Source of the DNA: Psychrobacillus insolitus
GTDB taxonomy: Bacteria > Bacillota > Bacilli > Bacillales_A > Planococcaceae
NCBI RefSeq assembly: GCF_003254155.1
Contig: NZ_QKZI01000001.1
Coordinates: 992,001-1,056,000, forward strand
Reading direction: 5' to 3'
DNA length: 64,000 nt
Below the pieces are notes generated by a model that saw only the letters and a program-made list of their open reading frames with translations, had not been told where the DNA came from and ran no database searches. This document shows, in pieces, positions 16,547 through 25,348 of the stretch. A program made the position numbers and the translations under genes. The number at the start of each line of letters is the position of its first letter. The stretch's first letter is position 1.

Positions 16547-16663
16547 TTATTCACCTACTTTTTGAGAAGTCTTTTTTGTTGATACCTTTTTTTCTTTTTC
16601 TTTTTCTTCTTTTTCTTTTTCCGCTTGCAATAGTCTCATGCGATTAAATGCAGCTAAACCCAT
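16547..16663 (-). CDS. Small Lys/Glu-rich protein of the head gene cluster
   Basis: 38 residues, MGLAAFNRMRLLQAEKEKEE then a run of K and E, from ATG 16663 with GGAAGGAG nine bases upstream. It sits between the capsid and connector genes; short proteins starting MGLAAFNRMR and ending with such charged runs occur here in related phages. Function unknown. The coding strand has a long purine-only stretch (about 16570-16622). Confidence 0.65.
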   Translation of the reverse strand: MGLAAFNRMRLLQAEKEKEEKEKEKKVSTKKTSQKVGE

Positions 16664-16694
16664 ACTAGGTCACTCCTTCCAAAAGAATTGAAAA

Positions 16695-16716
16695 AGAGAG
16701 CCATAATGCGCTCTCT
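16695..16716 (-). terminator. Terminator directly after the capsid gene
   Basis: On the minus strand AGAGAGC pairs with GCTCTCT around GCATTATG, followed by TTTTTC. The stem begins within the capsid stop codon. Confidence 0.8.
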
Positions 16717-17663
16717 TAAACTAATTTATGTTTGAATTGTACAATTCGGATGTTTTTGTTTTCGTACTTACGCACCCAGTTAGTAGCCGTAGCTAACTCT
16801 ACATTCGTTGGAGAAGAACCGACAACAGAAGCACTTTGGAATGCAACTCCACGAGGATGAAGGATAAAGTGATTACGGTTAATAAGAATGTCGTCACCTT
16901 GCAAGCTATCGCGATCCGTTTCTGTTGGAACTGGTGCAGCACCATTACCTAATGCAAACGCTCCTGAACCGAAAATGTATGAAGTGTATACTCCGGCAAC
17001 GTTAGGCATGCTATCGTCAATAATTACACGTTTACCCATGTAAGATGGAATTTGTTGATTGTTTGAATCTAAAGAGAATTCAATTAAATTTTGCTTGCGA
17101 AGTGAAGCATATGTCGCAGAGTGGATAGCGATAGCTGTTAGCTTAGATTCTGCATCTCCTAATTTGTACGCTGCATCAATGAATGTTTCGCCTGTGAAAG
17201 TACCAAGTGCGCCGACACCTGCGGAAATATCAGATACATTCCCAGCCATAGAAGCCGCTTTAAATACGCCGTCTAATGTTGAAATTGCTGTTTTTTGTTG
17301 TTGACGTGCCCAATATGAAGCAACTAAGTCACCAATTGCAGCCATTGGATCATCACCTGATAATGCTTTTGCTAAATCGTTAGCTTTCCATGCACGACCG
17401 CGCATTAATAGTACAGCTACATCTTGCCCAGAAGTGATTTTCCCTGGTGTTAGTGGTGTAGTATCAGAAAGAATTTCATCTTCTCCCGTTAAATCTGACC
17501 AAAATGGCATATTGATTAATTTACCGCCTGATGTTGCTAATTTATCGAATGATGGATCACGCTCTGCAATCCCTGCTTGCACTAGTGCTGATAGTTGAGC
17601 TGTACGCTCGATTACGTAAGGATTAAATACTGCTGGTACGATTACATCTGCTATTTTTGTCAT
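16716..17663 (-). CDS. Major capsid protein
   Basis: 315 residues. It fits the SPP1 gp13 / phage coat protein branch of the HK97 fold: IVPAVFNPYVIERTAQLSAL at the N-terminus, the LPFWSDL-like INMPFWSDLTGEDEIL segment, DDPMAAIGDLVASYWARQQQ, and RNHFILHPRGVAFQS near the C-terminus. No protease domain is seen; a separate scaffold gene lies just upstream. It assembles the icosahedral head. Confidence 0.92.
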   Translation of the reverse strand: MTKIADVIVPAVFNPYVIERTAQLSALVQAGIAERDPSFDKLATSGGKLINMPFWSDLTGEDEILSDTTPLTPGKITSGQDVAVLLMRGRAWKANDLAKALSGDDPMAAIGDLVASYWARQQQKTAISTLDGVFKAASMAGNVSDISAGVGALGTFTGETFIDAAYKLGDAESKLTAIAIHSATYASLRKQNLIEFSLDSNNQQIPSYMGKRVIIDDSMPNVAGVYTSYIFGSGAFALGNGAAPVPTETDRDSLQGDDILINRNHFILHPRGVAFQSASVVGSSPTNVELATATNWVRKYENKNIRIVQFKHKLV

Positions 17664-17693
17664 TTAAAATGACCTCCTGTTTGTTTTTTAACG

Positions 17694-18302
17694 TTATTTT
17701 GCTAACGTTTTTAATTGACTTGCTAAATCTGGATTATCGCGGTATAAATTGCCTTGCTCTGTTAAATTAAATGATTCTTTGGCGAATGGATTCGGTTTGT
17801 TGTATCCTCCTGGGACATGTTGCTTTCCACCAGGTGGCGTTCTGCCTTGCAAGCTATCAGACTCGAATAAATAATCATCCGATTCTTTCAACACTTTCAA
17901 TTGGTCATCTAAGCCTAATAATGTTTCTCCATCAAGTTTGAGTGTTTCTGTATTCAATAACGCTTTTACTGCTTTCGGATTCTTCGCTTTTGCTCCATTT
18001 AGCGCGCGCTCTAAGGCAAAGTCGAATTCCTTCTGTAGTAAAGCTTTTTGAAACTCACTTGTTGAGGTTTCATTTTTTTCTTGCAGCTGCTTAATCTGTG
18101 CAGATAATTCCACATTGTCCACTACTTTCCCACTTAACTCTTTTAATTGAGTATCGCGGTTAGTGATTTGTTCCTTCAACTCCGTAACTTCCTTGATTTT
18201 GTCGTCAAGTCGTGTTTTCGGAATCATAGTACCAAACCCTGTGATAACATTATCTGCTTGCTCTTCTGTTAAACCTAATGCCACTAATTGTTCTTTATTC
18301 AT
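17694..18302 (-). CDS. GP20-type capsid scaffold protein
   Basis: 202 residues from ATG 18302 behind TAGGAGGAAAATAAC; a frame extending to 18371 has no ribosome site. It begins with MNKEQLVALGLTEEQADNVI, then a long coiled coil (about 35-100), the GAKAKNPKAVKALL segment and a Gly/Pro-rich tail, which is the Phage_GP20 scaffold family. It guides procapsid assembly and is lost before DNA packaging. Confidence 0.88.
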   Translation of the reverse strand: MNKEQLVALGLTEEQADNVITGFGTMIPKTRLDDKIKEVTELKEQITNRDTQLKELSGKVVDNVELSAQIKQLQEKNETSTSEFQKALLQKEFDFALERALNGAKAKNPKAVKALLNTETLKLDGETLLGLDDQLKVLKESDDYLFESDSLQGRTPPGGKQHVPGGYNKPNPFAKESFNLTEQGNLYRDNPDLASQLKTLAK

Positions 18303-18396
18303 TGTTATTTTCCTCCTATTCGTTTTTAACGTGTAACGACACGATAGGTAATAATTGACTTTTAACGTCATTCAAACAGGACGAAGACATAATAAA

Positions 18397-18418
18397 AAGC
18401 CACCCGATTGAGTGACTT
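18397..18418 (-). terminator. Terminator after the small membrane protein gene
   Basis: On the minus strand AGTCAC pairs with GTGGCT (one G-U pair), followed by TTTTTATTA. It overlaps the stop codon at 18417. Confidence 0.7.
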
Positions 18419-18560
18419 AGAAAAAATCTGTAATTACAAATTTCAATATTTCCCATACAAACCATAAACCCAACACAATAACCGCTAAACTAATTAGCAT
18501 GAGTGGAATGCCTATAAATATTGCTTCAATACCTTCGAGAACCGGATGCTTTTTCGCCAT
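18417..18560 (-). CDS. Small membrane protein in the head operon
   Basis: 47 residues from ATG 18560, with AAGGAG upstream. A single long hydrophobic segment (IFIGIPLMLISLAVIVLGLW, about 14-33) is followed by WEILKFVITDFF. Just upstream, CTTATACT/AGTATAAG (18570-18593) can form a hairpin abutting the ribosome site. Unknown function; a membrane protein between head genes is unusual and may be a superinfection-exclusion or moron gene. Confidence 0.6.
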   Translation of the reverse strand: MAKKHPVLEGIEAIFIGIPLMLISLAVIVLGLWFVWEILKFVITDFF

Positions 18561-18655
18561 GCCAAAACTCCTTATACTTTTTTATCAGTATAAGTGAATT
18601 ATAAGAAAATTAGTACTATTTAACGTATAGCTACGAGATAATGGATCACTTCCTT

Positions 18656-18910
18656 TCAGTCATTGTCGTTTGTAACAATTTCATAAGAAGCTTTAAAAAT
18701 ATCTGGCTTACAAGGGTAAAACTCGCCTTTAATACCTTTTATAATCCAGTCGCCTATAGAAGCTTTCATAATTCCTTCAAGAGTCGGTATCCACAATTCA
18801 TCATCCTGTGTCTGTGCCGATTTACAGCCCCAATCGTGAAGATCTTGCCAATTAGTTCCGTCCCACTCTATCGCTTCAATAACTACTGGCTTTTTTCGAT
18901 ATTTCACCAT
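18656..18910 (-). CDS. Small phage protein with YRKKPVVIEAIEW motif
   Basis: 84 residues. The N-terminal KYRKKPVVIEAIEWDG and the end IGDWIIKGIKGEFYPCKPDI match a small beta protein found widely in Gram-positive phages (PGDYG-like). Its role is not established. It lies between the membrane protein and minor head genes. Confidence 0.7.
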   Translation of the reverse strand: MVKYRKKPVVIEAIEWDGTNWQDLHDWGCKSAQTQDDELWIPTLEGIMKASIGDWIIKGIKGEFYPCKPDIFKASYEIVTNDND

Positions 18911-18924
18911 TATCTCACCACCTT

Positions 18925-19098
18925 TTAATTAGTTCGTTCTATATTTTTAAAGCATTCTACGATCACTTCAGAAACGGCTTCAGTATCTAAAGTAATGGCA
19001 TACACTTCGTCTGTTTGCCTTTGACGTTTCAACTCTTTTAAAATATCACCAAGCGTATTGTCGATGGATTTCAGATACTTTTCACTTTTATCAATCAT
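18925..19098 (-). CDS. Hypothetical small helical protein
   Basis: 57 residues from ATG 19098 (AGAGGG upstream; GTG 19107 is the alternative). Hydrophilic and helical (EKYLKSIDNTLGDILKELKR). No known domain. It follows the minor head gene after 15 bases and is probably co-transcribed. Confidence 0.5.
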   Translation of the reverse strand: MIDKSEKYLKSIDNTLGDILKELKRQRQTDEVYAITLDTEAVSEVIVECFKNIERTN

Positions 19099-19113
19099 CC
19101 AGAGCACCCTCTC

Positions 19114-20133
19114 TTATTTAGCTGTTGCAAATTTATCTTTCCAATCATCATAAGTGACGTAATCAAACACTTTTGACGGCGGCTTAATCTCTTTATCCGC
19201 TTTTTTGAAAGCTTGGAGAAACGTCTTGCCTTCATCCATGTATTTATTTACTCGTTCTTTAAGTTTCTTCTGGTAGTCCTCATCCATGTAATTTCTGCCT
19301 CTTCGATATTGTGGAAGCATACCGTTTACGGTGTAAAGAACGTCACATCTGCACTGGATATCCATTGGAGCATTACCCCATAAAAGAGGAGCTTTAGCCT
19401 TTAAACCTTTATAGTGAAAGTAGCCTTCTGCATCTGCTTTCTTTCCGTCTAACGCTCTGTGTGACATTCTCACACGCAAGTCCAATGAGCTCATCCATAC
19501 TTTGCCTAGTTTCGTATGTTTACTCGCTTGTTCTGCTACCGCTTCACTACTAATCGACCTTGTACGGCCACCTTCTGTTCGCGCTACTAACCTAGCTTTC
19601 TTTTGTGAGAAGCCTAATGCTTTTTGAAGTCTTTGAGCAATGTTTGCATATCCCTCACCAGCAATGAAGCCTTGAGTGATTTCAATATGGATGCGTCTAA
19701 TTAGTTCATTTCGATGATTCTCCATAACTTTTGGAAGAGTTAGGAATTCAATTGGACTAAGTATTGCTTCTTGTATTGTCTCCATAGATGGAAGTGAGAA
19801 GCCCATATCTTCCTCTGCTGTCATTTCTAACAGATACGCTGCCATTAGGTAGTTTTGTATATAAATCGTTTCCTGTGCACTCTCGAGTGTTTTTACAACC
19901 GCCCGATAGTCTGCATTTAACGTTTTCTTAATCAGTTCTAATTCTTTTTGCAATCGATTGTATTTGTTTAAATCGGTATACGAAGGATCTTTACCCTTAA
20001 CGGTATATTTCCGATAAATATCGCTTACCATGTACAGCAGCTCTTTTAATCTTCTGGCAAACACTTCTTCGATAACGGTTTCTGATTGTGTAATTAATTC
20101 ATCAATCTTCTTCTGTATCTCCTGTTGATCCAT
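19114..20133 (-). CDS. Minor head protein (SPP1 gp7 / Mu gpF-like)
   Basis: 339 residues from ATG 20133, inside the end of the portal gene; an upstream GTG at 20145 would add four residues. An N-terminal helical part is followed by the Mu F-like domain (about 150-285) with ARTEGGRTRSISSEAV, MSHRALDGKKAD and the final DIQCRCDVLYTV cysteine motif. A few copies attach to the portal in the procapsid and affect DNA ejection. Confidence 0.88.
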   Translation of the reverse strand: MDQQEIQKKIDELITQSETVIEEVFARRLKELLYMVSDIYRKYTVKGKDPSYTDLNKYNRLQKELELIKKTLNADYRAVVKTLESAQETIYIQNYLMAAYLLEMTAEEDMGFSLPSMETIQEAILSPIEFLTLPKVMENHRNELIRRIHIEITQGFIAGEGYANIAQRLQKALGFSQKKARLVARTEGGRTRSISSEAVAEQASKHTKLGKVWMSSLDLRVRMSHRALDGKKADAEGYFHYKGLKAKAPLLWGNAPMDIQCRCDVLYTVNGMLPQYRRGRNYMDEDYQKKLKERVNKYMDEGKTFLQAFKKADKEIKPPSKVFDYVTYDDWKDKFATAK

Positions 20134-21538
20134 CACCTTCACCACCTAAAGGCTCTAAGCTATCGCCATAAAGCAAAGCGTCATCTTCTAACCGTTGTTT
20201 TTCGAGTTCGGCATCCTTTACCCAAGGATGATTTTCAAGAATAGTAGTTTTGGAAATAACCCCGTCAGAATCCCTAGCCATCTGTATGATTTCCGCTTCG
20301 TTCGTCAATAACATTTTGCTAAATGTAAATGTTATATCACGGTAATTGAAATCACCTTTTTTACTAAACTTCGCATACTCAGATACAAACCACATAAATC
20401 TGCGCAAAGATAATGTAAATTTACGCTCTAACATAGAGGCTTTCATATCCAATAACGAGTAGAGATTTTTCAATGCAACCCCACTCGGTGCATTACCAAT
20501 AATATCTGGAGAAGGATTCACACCTTGACCGAACGCATATATGTTATCCATCAACTTATCTGATTGTGTTTTATACGCCTCTACAGGCACTTCCGCTTTC
20601 AATGTATCTACACCAGCGCCCTCGTCTGCTGCAATGGAAATAACCTTATAGCGTTTTAATTGTGTATTAAACTGCGCTAAGTTAGTTCCTTCGTAGCCTT
20701 TCAAGACATATATCAACGATTGCATATCTTCAAGCGTGTTTTGTGCATCCGAAACCAAACGGTCATAAGCATCAACTTCACCTTTTACGAAATGTAAATC
20801 AGATATTCGCGCTTCATTATTCGCAAATTCAATAAACGGAACATCTCCCCAATTCATTGCCTTGGTTCCTTGCCAAAAATGAGGTGCAGGATTAACTTCT
20901 TCATTCACATCTAATACCAGTTTGTCGCCTATCATTTCGTAATATGTGACATCTTTACTTGTCCACATTTCAAACTTAATGACATCCTCGCTTATAGGAT
21001 AGAAACGAATTCCAGCCACAAGCTTTCTTTTCTTTTTACGGTCAAAAAGTGGAATGAACTCTTCTGCTGGTACAATCATGTATTCGAAATCGCCATCTTC
21101 ATTGACGTAAGGGTGCATCCATTCTCTTCCCTTATTTGACACGTTAATGATTAACTCTGGCAATACATCCTCGAATTCTTCTCCAAGTAGTTCATCAATC
21201 AATTCAAGTGTCTTAGCATCCTCGCTTTTTGAACCAAATACCATTGGTTCACCCGATAAGTATGCAACTTTTTGATCCACTAAAATCTTATGGAATCCAG
21301 ATGCAATTTTATTGTTTGTAGCATCGTTATCTGGAACCACGTTACCACCTTCATCCGTGGCCATGATTTTACGTTGCTTAATGTCTGATTCCTTAAAATA
21401 ATAATTAACGCCTTCAAGCATGGTCCTTGAATCAAACGAATCATATATTTCTTTTATAACATCTTCTTGTTTAGGTGCATTTTGTTCAATGATAGCGATT
21501 AGTTCCTCGCCATGTGTCACACTAAATGGATCCGGCAT
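20102..21538 (-). CDS. Portal protein (SPP1 gp6 family)
   Basis: 478 residues. The family hallmarks are the N-terminal MLEGVNYYFKESDIKQRKIM, the clip/stem NKGREWMHPYVNEDGDFEY, PFIEFANNEARISDLHFVKG and the crown-adjacent PDIIGNAPSGVALKNLY. Twelve copies form the DNA-entry ring and docking site for the terminase. The acidic tail (GEGDGSTGDTEED) overlaps the minor head gene start. Confidence 0.92.
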   Translation of the reverse strand: MPDPFSVTHGEELIAIIEQNAPKQEDVIKEIYDSFDSRTMLEGVNYYFKESDIKQRKIMATDEGGNVVPDNDATNNKIASGFHKILVDQKVAYLSGEPMVFGSKSEDAKTLELIDELLGEEFEDVLPELIINVSNKGREWMHPYVNEDGDFEYMIVPAEEFIPLFDRKKKRKLVAGIRFYPISEDVIKFEMWTSKDVTYYEMIGDKLVLDVNEEVNPAPHFWQGTKAMNWGDVPFIEFANNEARISDLHFVKGEVDAYDRLVSDAQNTLEDMQSLIYVLKGYEGTNLAQFNTQLKRYKVISIAADEGAGVDTLKAEVPVEAYKTQSDKLMDNIYAFGQGVNPSPDIIGNAPSGVALKNLYSLLDMKASMLERKFTLSLRRFMWFVSEYAKFSKKGDFNYRDITFTFSKMLLTNEAEIIQMARDSDGVISKTTILENHPWVKDAELEKQRLEDDALLYGDSLEPLGGEGDGSTGDTEED

Positions 21539-21552
21539 CTTTTCGAACCTCC

Positions 21553-22824
21553 TTACCTTAGGATTACTAATCCTTGTTTATTTTTCATATCACGTTCGAA
21601 TGCGTATCTTGTAGCATCAATTGTATGGTTGTCTTTATCCTCTAATCGAGGTTTAGGGTTTCCATCTTTATCGGTTTGGTAATCGATGTTCTCGAATTCC
21701 CACGCAATTTTCGGAGTACGCAATGGATCTATGCAAATGAAATCTAAATCATCTAACCATTGTTCTCCGTATTCAACCGAATCTGGACCTTTCTTTACTC
21801 CATACATCCGCTTAATACCATGCTCGTTTTTTAATTCTGCAATAGACTTCGGTTCTGCACTATCTGCTGCAATGTCATCTGATTGGTATTCTTTTTTAAT
21901 TAACCATTTCGCTAACTCTCTATTGCTTATCTTTTGCCCATAATGTTCATCAATAGCATAAATACCATTTTTCTTTTTGTCATAATGCCATCGCACATAA
22001 GCGAGTGGATCAGTAGCGTATCCAAAATCGACCGCGTTTCGAATGTTATCGAATTGAGCGACCATTTCGTCAGTAATGCATCCAGGTTCAACCACTAAGT
22101 TATCAAACGGCACTACTCCAGAGCCAATTGCTTCTCCTCCATATTCCCATTTATAACGCGACTCACTTCGTTCTCTGGTCGCTTCGGCTTCTTCGATGAA
22201 TTGCTTTGAAATGAAAGGATTGTCTAAATACGTTGATTTATGAACAAATGTGTTCTTTGGTTGAAACGAACTCTCATATTTCTTGTTAACCCATGATTGT
22301 CTGCGTTTTGGAGGGTTGTATGTGTAAAAGAATTTATAAAAAAGACCATCATCCAGTTCTCCACGTAATAGAGAGTTGGTGATAGTCGTTATTTCTTCTT
22401 CTGTTTTGAATTCAGCTAATTCCTCTATCCATGCAATGGCAAAGGGAAAGTTAGCACTCTTTAATGACTTAATCCGCGTTGGATCTTGAGCACCTCGGAA
22501 AATCATATAATTCCCTCTTGGGATATATGTAATTCTCATTGGTGATTTATTTATTTTGAAAAGGTGAGACACTCCTTGTTCATTAATAGCCCATTTCATT
22601 TGTTCGAATATGGAGGTTTCAATAGTATTATCGACTTTACGTATACCAACAGCATTGACCGGGTATCGCATAATCAATTGGGTTATAATATGCGCTACAT
22701 CTGACGATTTCCCAGAACCACGACCGCCTTTACATACAATATGTAAAATGTCTTCTGCTACAGAAGCTCTCCATGCAGGATGAAAAGCGGTAGGAAGGAG
22801 TTCAGATAGCTTTTTAACTGTCAT
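21553..22824 (-). CDS. terL: Large terminase subunit (PBSX/SPP1 type)
   Basis: 423 residues. The ATPase has Walker A GGRGSGKSS (about 33-41) and Walker B FAIAWIEELAEF (about 128-139). The RNase H-like nuclease in the second half has acidic positions in AVDFGYATDPLA, IAADSAEPKSI and DNHTIDATRY. This PBSX-type terminase packages by headful from a pac site. It overlaps terS by 11 bases. Confidence 0.93.
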   Translation of the reverse strand: MTVKKLSELLPTAFHPAWRASVAEDILHIVCKGGRGSGKSSDVAHIITQLIMRYPVNAVGIRKVDNTIETSIFEQMKWAINEQGVSHLFKINKSPMRITYIPRGNYMIFRGAQDPTRIKSLKSANFPFAIAWIEELAEFKTEEEITTITNSLLRGELDDGLFYKFFYTYNPPKRRQSWVNKKYESSFQPKNTFVHKSTYLDNPFISKQFIEEAEATRERSESRYKWEYGGEAIGSGVVPFDNLVVEPGCITDEMVAQFDNIRNAVDFGYATDPLAYVRWHYDKKKNGIYAIDEHYGQKISNRELAKWLIKKEYQSDDIAADSAEPKSIAELKNEHGIKRMYGVKKGPDSVEYGEQWLDDLDFICIDPLRTPKIAWEFENIDYQTDKDGNPKPRLEDKDNHTIDATRYAFERDMKNKQGLVILR

Positions 22825-23266
22825 TTACTTCACCGCTTATATCATCGATGAACTGAACCGCGCCAGTTACTTCTACTTGTTGTTTTTCTGTCCACATCGC
22901 ATAACGTTTCCCTAGCATTTCAGCAGCTTTGATTCTATCTTTAGCGCTTACGTCAATATCATCAACCGTTTGAGCACCTTCACCAATACCACGAAGTACC
23001 TCTTCTTGTTGTTGACCTCGCATAATGCTTGTTAAGTATTCTAGTATTTCTTGTTGATTTGCTACTCGCTCGGACTTCAATTCTTCCATGCGATTTTCTA
23101 TATATTTTTTAATGCCGACATTTGCCAACAGAGTATAAGCTTTACCTCTTGCGTAAGCTTTACTATAACCTGCCTTCAATGCCGCCTCTTCTGCACTACC
23201 TATTTCAATATAATGGTCTGCAAAGGCTTGTTGCTTTGGATTTAATTTACGTTCAATCAATGGCAT
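22814..23266 (-). CDS. terS: Small terminase subunit
   Basis: 150 residues from ATG 23266. The only ribosome-like sequence, GGGGTG, abuts that ATG and is better placed for TTG two codons later, so the exact start is uncertain. The Terminase_2 domain has NPKQQAFADHYIEIGSAEEA with an HTH, and VSAKDRIKAAEMLGKRYAMW near the C-terminus. It recognises pac and regulates the large subunit. Confidence 0.9.
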   Translation of the reverse strand: MPLIERKLNPKQQAFADHYIEIGSAEEAALKAGYSKAYARGKAYTLLANVGIKKYIENRMEELKSERVANQQEILEYLTSIMRGQQQEEVLRGIGEGAQTVDDIDVSAKDRIKAAEMLGKRYAMWTEKQQVEVTGAVQFIDDISGEVNDS

Positions 23267-23305
23267 CACCCCATTTACGCTATTTGCTTTTTACGACATT
23301 AAAAA

Positions 23306-23331
23306 AGCACTCACGATTTAACGTAAGCACT
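23306..23331 (-). terminator. Strong hairpin between the late regulator and terS
   Basis: On the minus strand AGTGCTTACG pairs with CGTGAGTGCT (two G-U pairs, loop TTAAAT), followed by TTTTTTAAT. It lies about 40 bases before the terS start, so late transcription must read through it or begin just after it. Confidence 0.75.
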
Positions 23332-23535
23332 CTTATTATTTATTCATTTATCATGCTATTTTTTACAATTGGGTTGTTTTTAATAGCGTTCGCAACACTT
23401 ATTATTTACTCAATTATCACGTTTGCAATGAAAAAACTTTGGATATGCTGCGACCAACAGCGCCTTATTTAATTATATTAAGTTAGTATAATACATACAC
23501 CACCACAACGCGTGTACAATAGCTCTTTGTTTTCA
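23332..23535. other. Non-coding gap upstream of the late operon
   Basis: About 200 bases without a supported gene. It includes AT-rich -10-like stretches on the minus strand (near 23475-23500) and a small plus-strand hydrophobic frame without a ribosome site. It is the natural place for a late promoter controlled by the sigma-like regulator encoded just upstream. Confidence 0.4.
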
Positions 23536-23961
23536 TTATAATTCGGTAGTTGCATTTTGCAAATTAATTGTTACCTCTTTGTTACCTTTTGAAGCAATTC
23601 TTCTGATATATCCATAAGACATGTCCAATTCTTCTGCAATCTGCTTGTATGACTTATTCTCCATGTATTTCATTTTAGCCACCTGACAAGATAACCCTTC
23701 AAGCTTATCAATCTTCTCGCCTGTTTCATTCTTAATATCTTGATAAAAATCGAGCATCTTCTGCAATCTATGTTTCTTATCATGGTAATGCTGAATGTTT
23801 TCTATCGATGCGATAACTCCGAAATCATCTGCACCAGTGCCTGTGAATGGCATTCTACCTCTACCAAACCAGTAATCTAAATCAATATCTACTTGAAAGA
23901 GCTGCGTTTCCACAATTTCAATCTTTCTGCAAAGGTCTACATAGTTCTTAATGATTTCCAA
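23536..23961 (-). CDS. Sigma-70 region-4-like late transcription regulator
   Basis: 141 residues from TTG 23961 (AAGGAG eight bases upstream; GTG 23970 overlaps that site). The C-terminal third, VAKMKYMENKSYKQIAEELD followed by SYGYIRRIASKGNKEV, is a helix-turn-helix like region 4 of sigma factors, as in ArpU/Xpf-type phage regulators. It is the last gene of the early block and lies directly upstream of the terminase genes, which supports a role as activator of the late operon. Confidence 0.7.
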   Translation of the reverse strand: MEIIKNYVDLCRKIEIVETQLFQVDIDLDYWFGRGRMPFTGTGADDFGVIASIENIQHYHDKKHRLQKMLDFYQDIKNETGEKIDKLEGLSCQVAKMKYMENKSYKQIAEELDMSYGYIRRIASKGNKEVTINLQNATTEL

Positions 23962-23974
23962 CCAGTCCACTCCT

Positions 23975-24232
23975 TCAATGAATAATCTTTTTGATTAGAT
24001 TCCTTGGCTTACATTCAATGACTTGATGCTGCATCTTTTGTCGAGTGAGATCTAATTTATGATGATTCCTTTTGGATAATGGTTTTTCCTCTTCAAATTG
24101 ATATAGATCGATTGATTTTTCTTTAATCCAATCCAAAACTTTTACAATGGCCTGTGCTATTTTTCGAAGTCCTTCAACGAGTTTATCGAAAAAAACTTTT
24201 GCCTTTTCATATAATTCTTGATTGATTTCCAC
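23975..24232 (-). CDS. Hypothetical helical protein
   Basis: 85 residues from GTG 24232 (AAGGAG eight bases upstream). An amphipathic helical N-terminus (FFDKLVEGLRKIAQAIVKVL) is followed by a basic C-terminus (KRNHHKLDLTRQKMQHQVIE). No recognisable domain. It lies between ssb and the late regulator. Confidence 0.55.
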   Translation of the reverse strand: MEINQELYEKAKVFFDKLVEGLRKIAQAIVKVLDWIKEKSIDLYQFEEEKPLSKRNHHKLDLTRQKMQHQVIECKPRNLIKKIIH

Positions 24233-24250
24233 TCACTTCACTCCTTCAAA

Positions 24251-24736
24251 TCAAAATGGCAAATCATCATCCGAAACTTCTATTGGACCAGAACTATTTG
24301 CAAACGGATCATTATCAACCCTTGTATAATTCGTTTGATTATCAGCACTCTGGTTTGACTGCTGATAATTCTGTTGAGGTTGAGTTGTAGGAGAACTATT
24401 TTGCTTCCCTTTGTCTTTGTTCGGTTCCAAAAATTGAACGCTATCTGCAACAACATCGGTAGTATATACACGCTTTCCGTCTTGCCCTTCATAACTACCC
24501 GTTTGAATACGACCTTCCACACCACACAAACTACCTTTACTCAAATAGTTAGCTGCGTTTTCAGCAGGTTTTCTCCACACTTGGCAATTAATAAAATCTG
24601 TTTCCTTTTCCCCTTTACTGTTAGAAAAAGTTCTGTTTACCGCTAAAGTAAATCGAGCCATCGCCACTCCAGAAGGAGTATATTTTAGATCTACATCTTT
24701 CGTTAATCTTCCAACAAGTACAATTCTGTTAATCAT
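24251..24736 (-). CDS. ssb: Single-stranded DNA-binding protein
   Basis: 161 residues. The N-terminal OB fold ([54 protein letters not shown]) is that of bacterial SSB. A Gln/Asn/Ser-rich linker (about 108-150) leads to the acidic tip DDDLPF that recruits partner proteins. The phage copy covers single strands during phage replication and RecT recombination. It overlaps the upstream gene by ATGA. Confidence 0.95.
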   Translation of the reverse strand: MINRIVLVGRLTKDVDLKYTPSGVAMARFTLAVNRTFSNSKGEKETDFINCQVWRKPAENAANYLSKGSLCGVEGRIQTGSYEGQDGKRVYTTDVVADSVQFLEPNKDKGKQNSSPTTQPQQNYQQSNQSADNQTNYTRVDNDPFANSSGPIEVSDDDLPF

Positions 24737-25065
24737 TTAATTTCCTCCAATGCTTTATGCGCTTTATTTCCACCATCTATCATGACGTTTATTTCGGGTC
24801 CCCATTGATCAACTAAATTGACTTGATAGTTTTCACTACTTGCATAAAACTCCAAAGCTTCACGAAGCTGAGTGTTTTTTTCTTTCAACGTATTCGCTTG
24901 ATCTACACCATAATCTGCATACAATTCAACTACAGCTAATTTTGTTTCCAGTTTTTCCGAGTTTAATGCTTGATCCGCGATAAGCTCGAAAGCCTCGATT
25001 AACTTAGCATCTTTAGTTGCGTAGATAGTTTGAACCAAAAGCATTGAAAGTTGAGCATCTATCAT
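24733..25065 (-). CDS. Hypothetical phage protein
   Basis: 110 residues, helical, ending with [14 protein letters not shown] and [13 protein letters not shown], a tail seen in many small phage early proteins. The rest ([20 protein letters not shown]) is helical and acidic. Start ATG 25065 follows GAGGGGG. Role unknown; co-transcribed with ssb. Confidence 0.65.
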   Translation of the reverse strand: MIDAQLSMLLVQTIYATKDAKLIEAFELIADQALNSEKLETKLAVVELYADYGVDQANTLKEKNTQLREALEFYASSENYQVNLVDQWGPEINVMIDGGNKAHKALEEIK

Positions 25066-25077
25066 TCCAATTCCCCC

Positions 25078-25257
25078 TCAGATTTGTTTAAAATCATCTG
25101 CATACAGTACAGTTAATTGCTTTGGATGCTCGGATAACAATTTATCTTTACGCTTCTTAGCGCCTTCTTCTGTGCGATAAATCTTATCGTCTTGCCAGTA
25201 CATCACACCGTCTTTAATGACAGCAACAAAATAAATGATTGGTATGTTCATTTTCAT
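25078..25257 (-). CDS. Small hypothetical phage protein
   Basis: 59 residues from ATG 25257, with AGGAG seven bases upstream. Begins MKMNIPIIYFVAVIKDGVMY, followed by a basic helix (EEGAKKRKDKLLSEHPKQL). It is a soluble alpha-beta peptide of unknown role between two early genes. Confidence 0.6.
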   Translation of the reverse strand: MKMNIPIIYFVAVIKDGVMYWQDDKIYRTEEGAKKRKDKLLSEHPKQLTVLYADDFKQI

Positions 25258-25348
25258 TCTCCTTTACCTTTTTGTTGGTGTTAACAATATGGTCAACTAT
25301 TCGGTATTTCCGAAGTGTTGTGCTTTATGAGTCGAACTGTGACATAGA

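Noticed and set aside
23353-23472. 39-residue hydrophobic plus-strand frame resembling a type I toxin
   Set aside because: The composition fits a membrane peptide, but there is no ribosome site or clear promoter, and no antitoxin RNA can be inferred.
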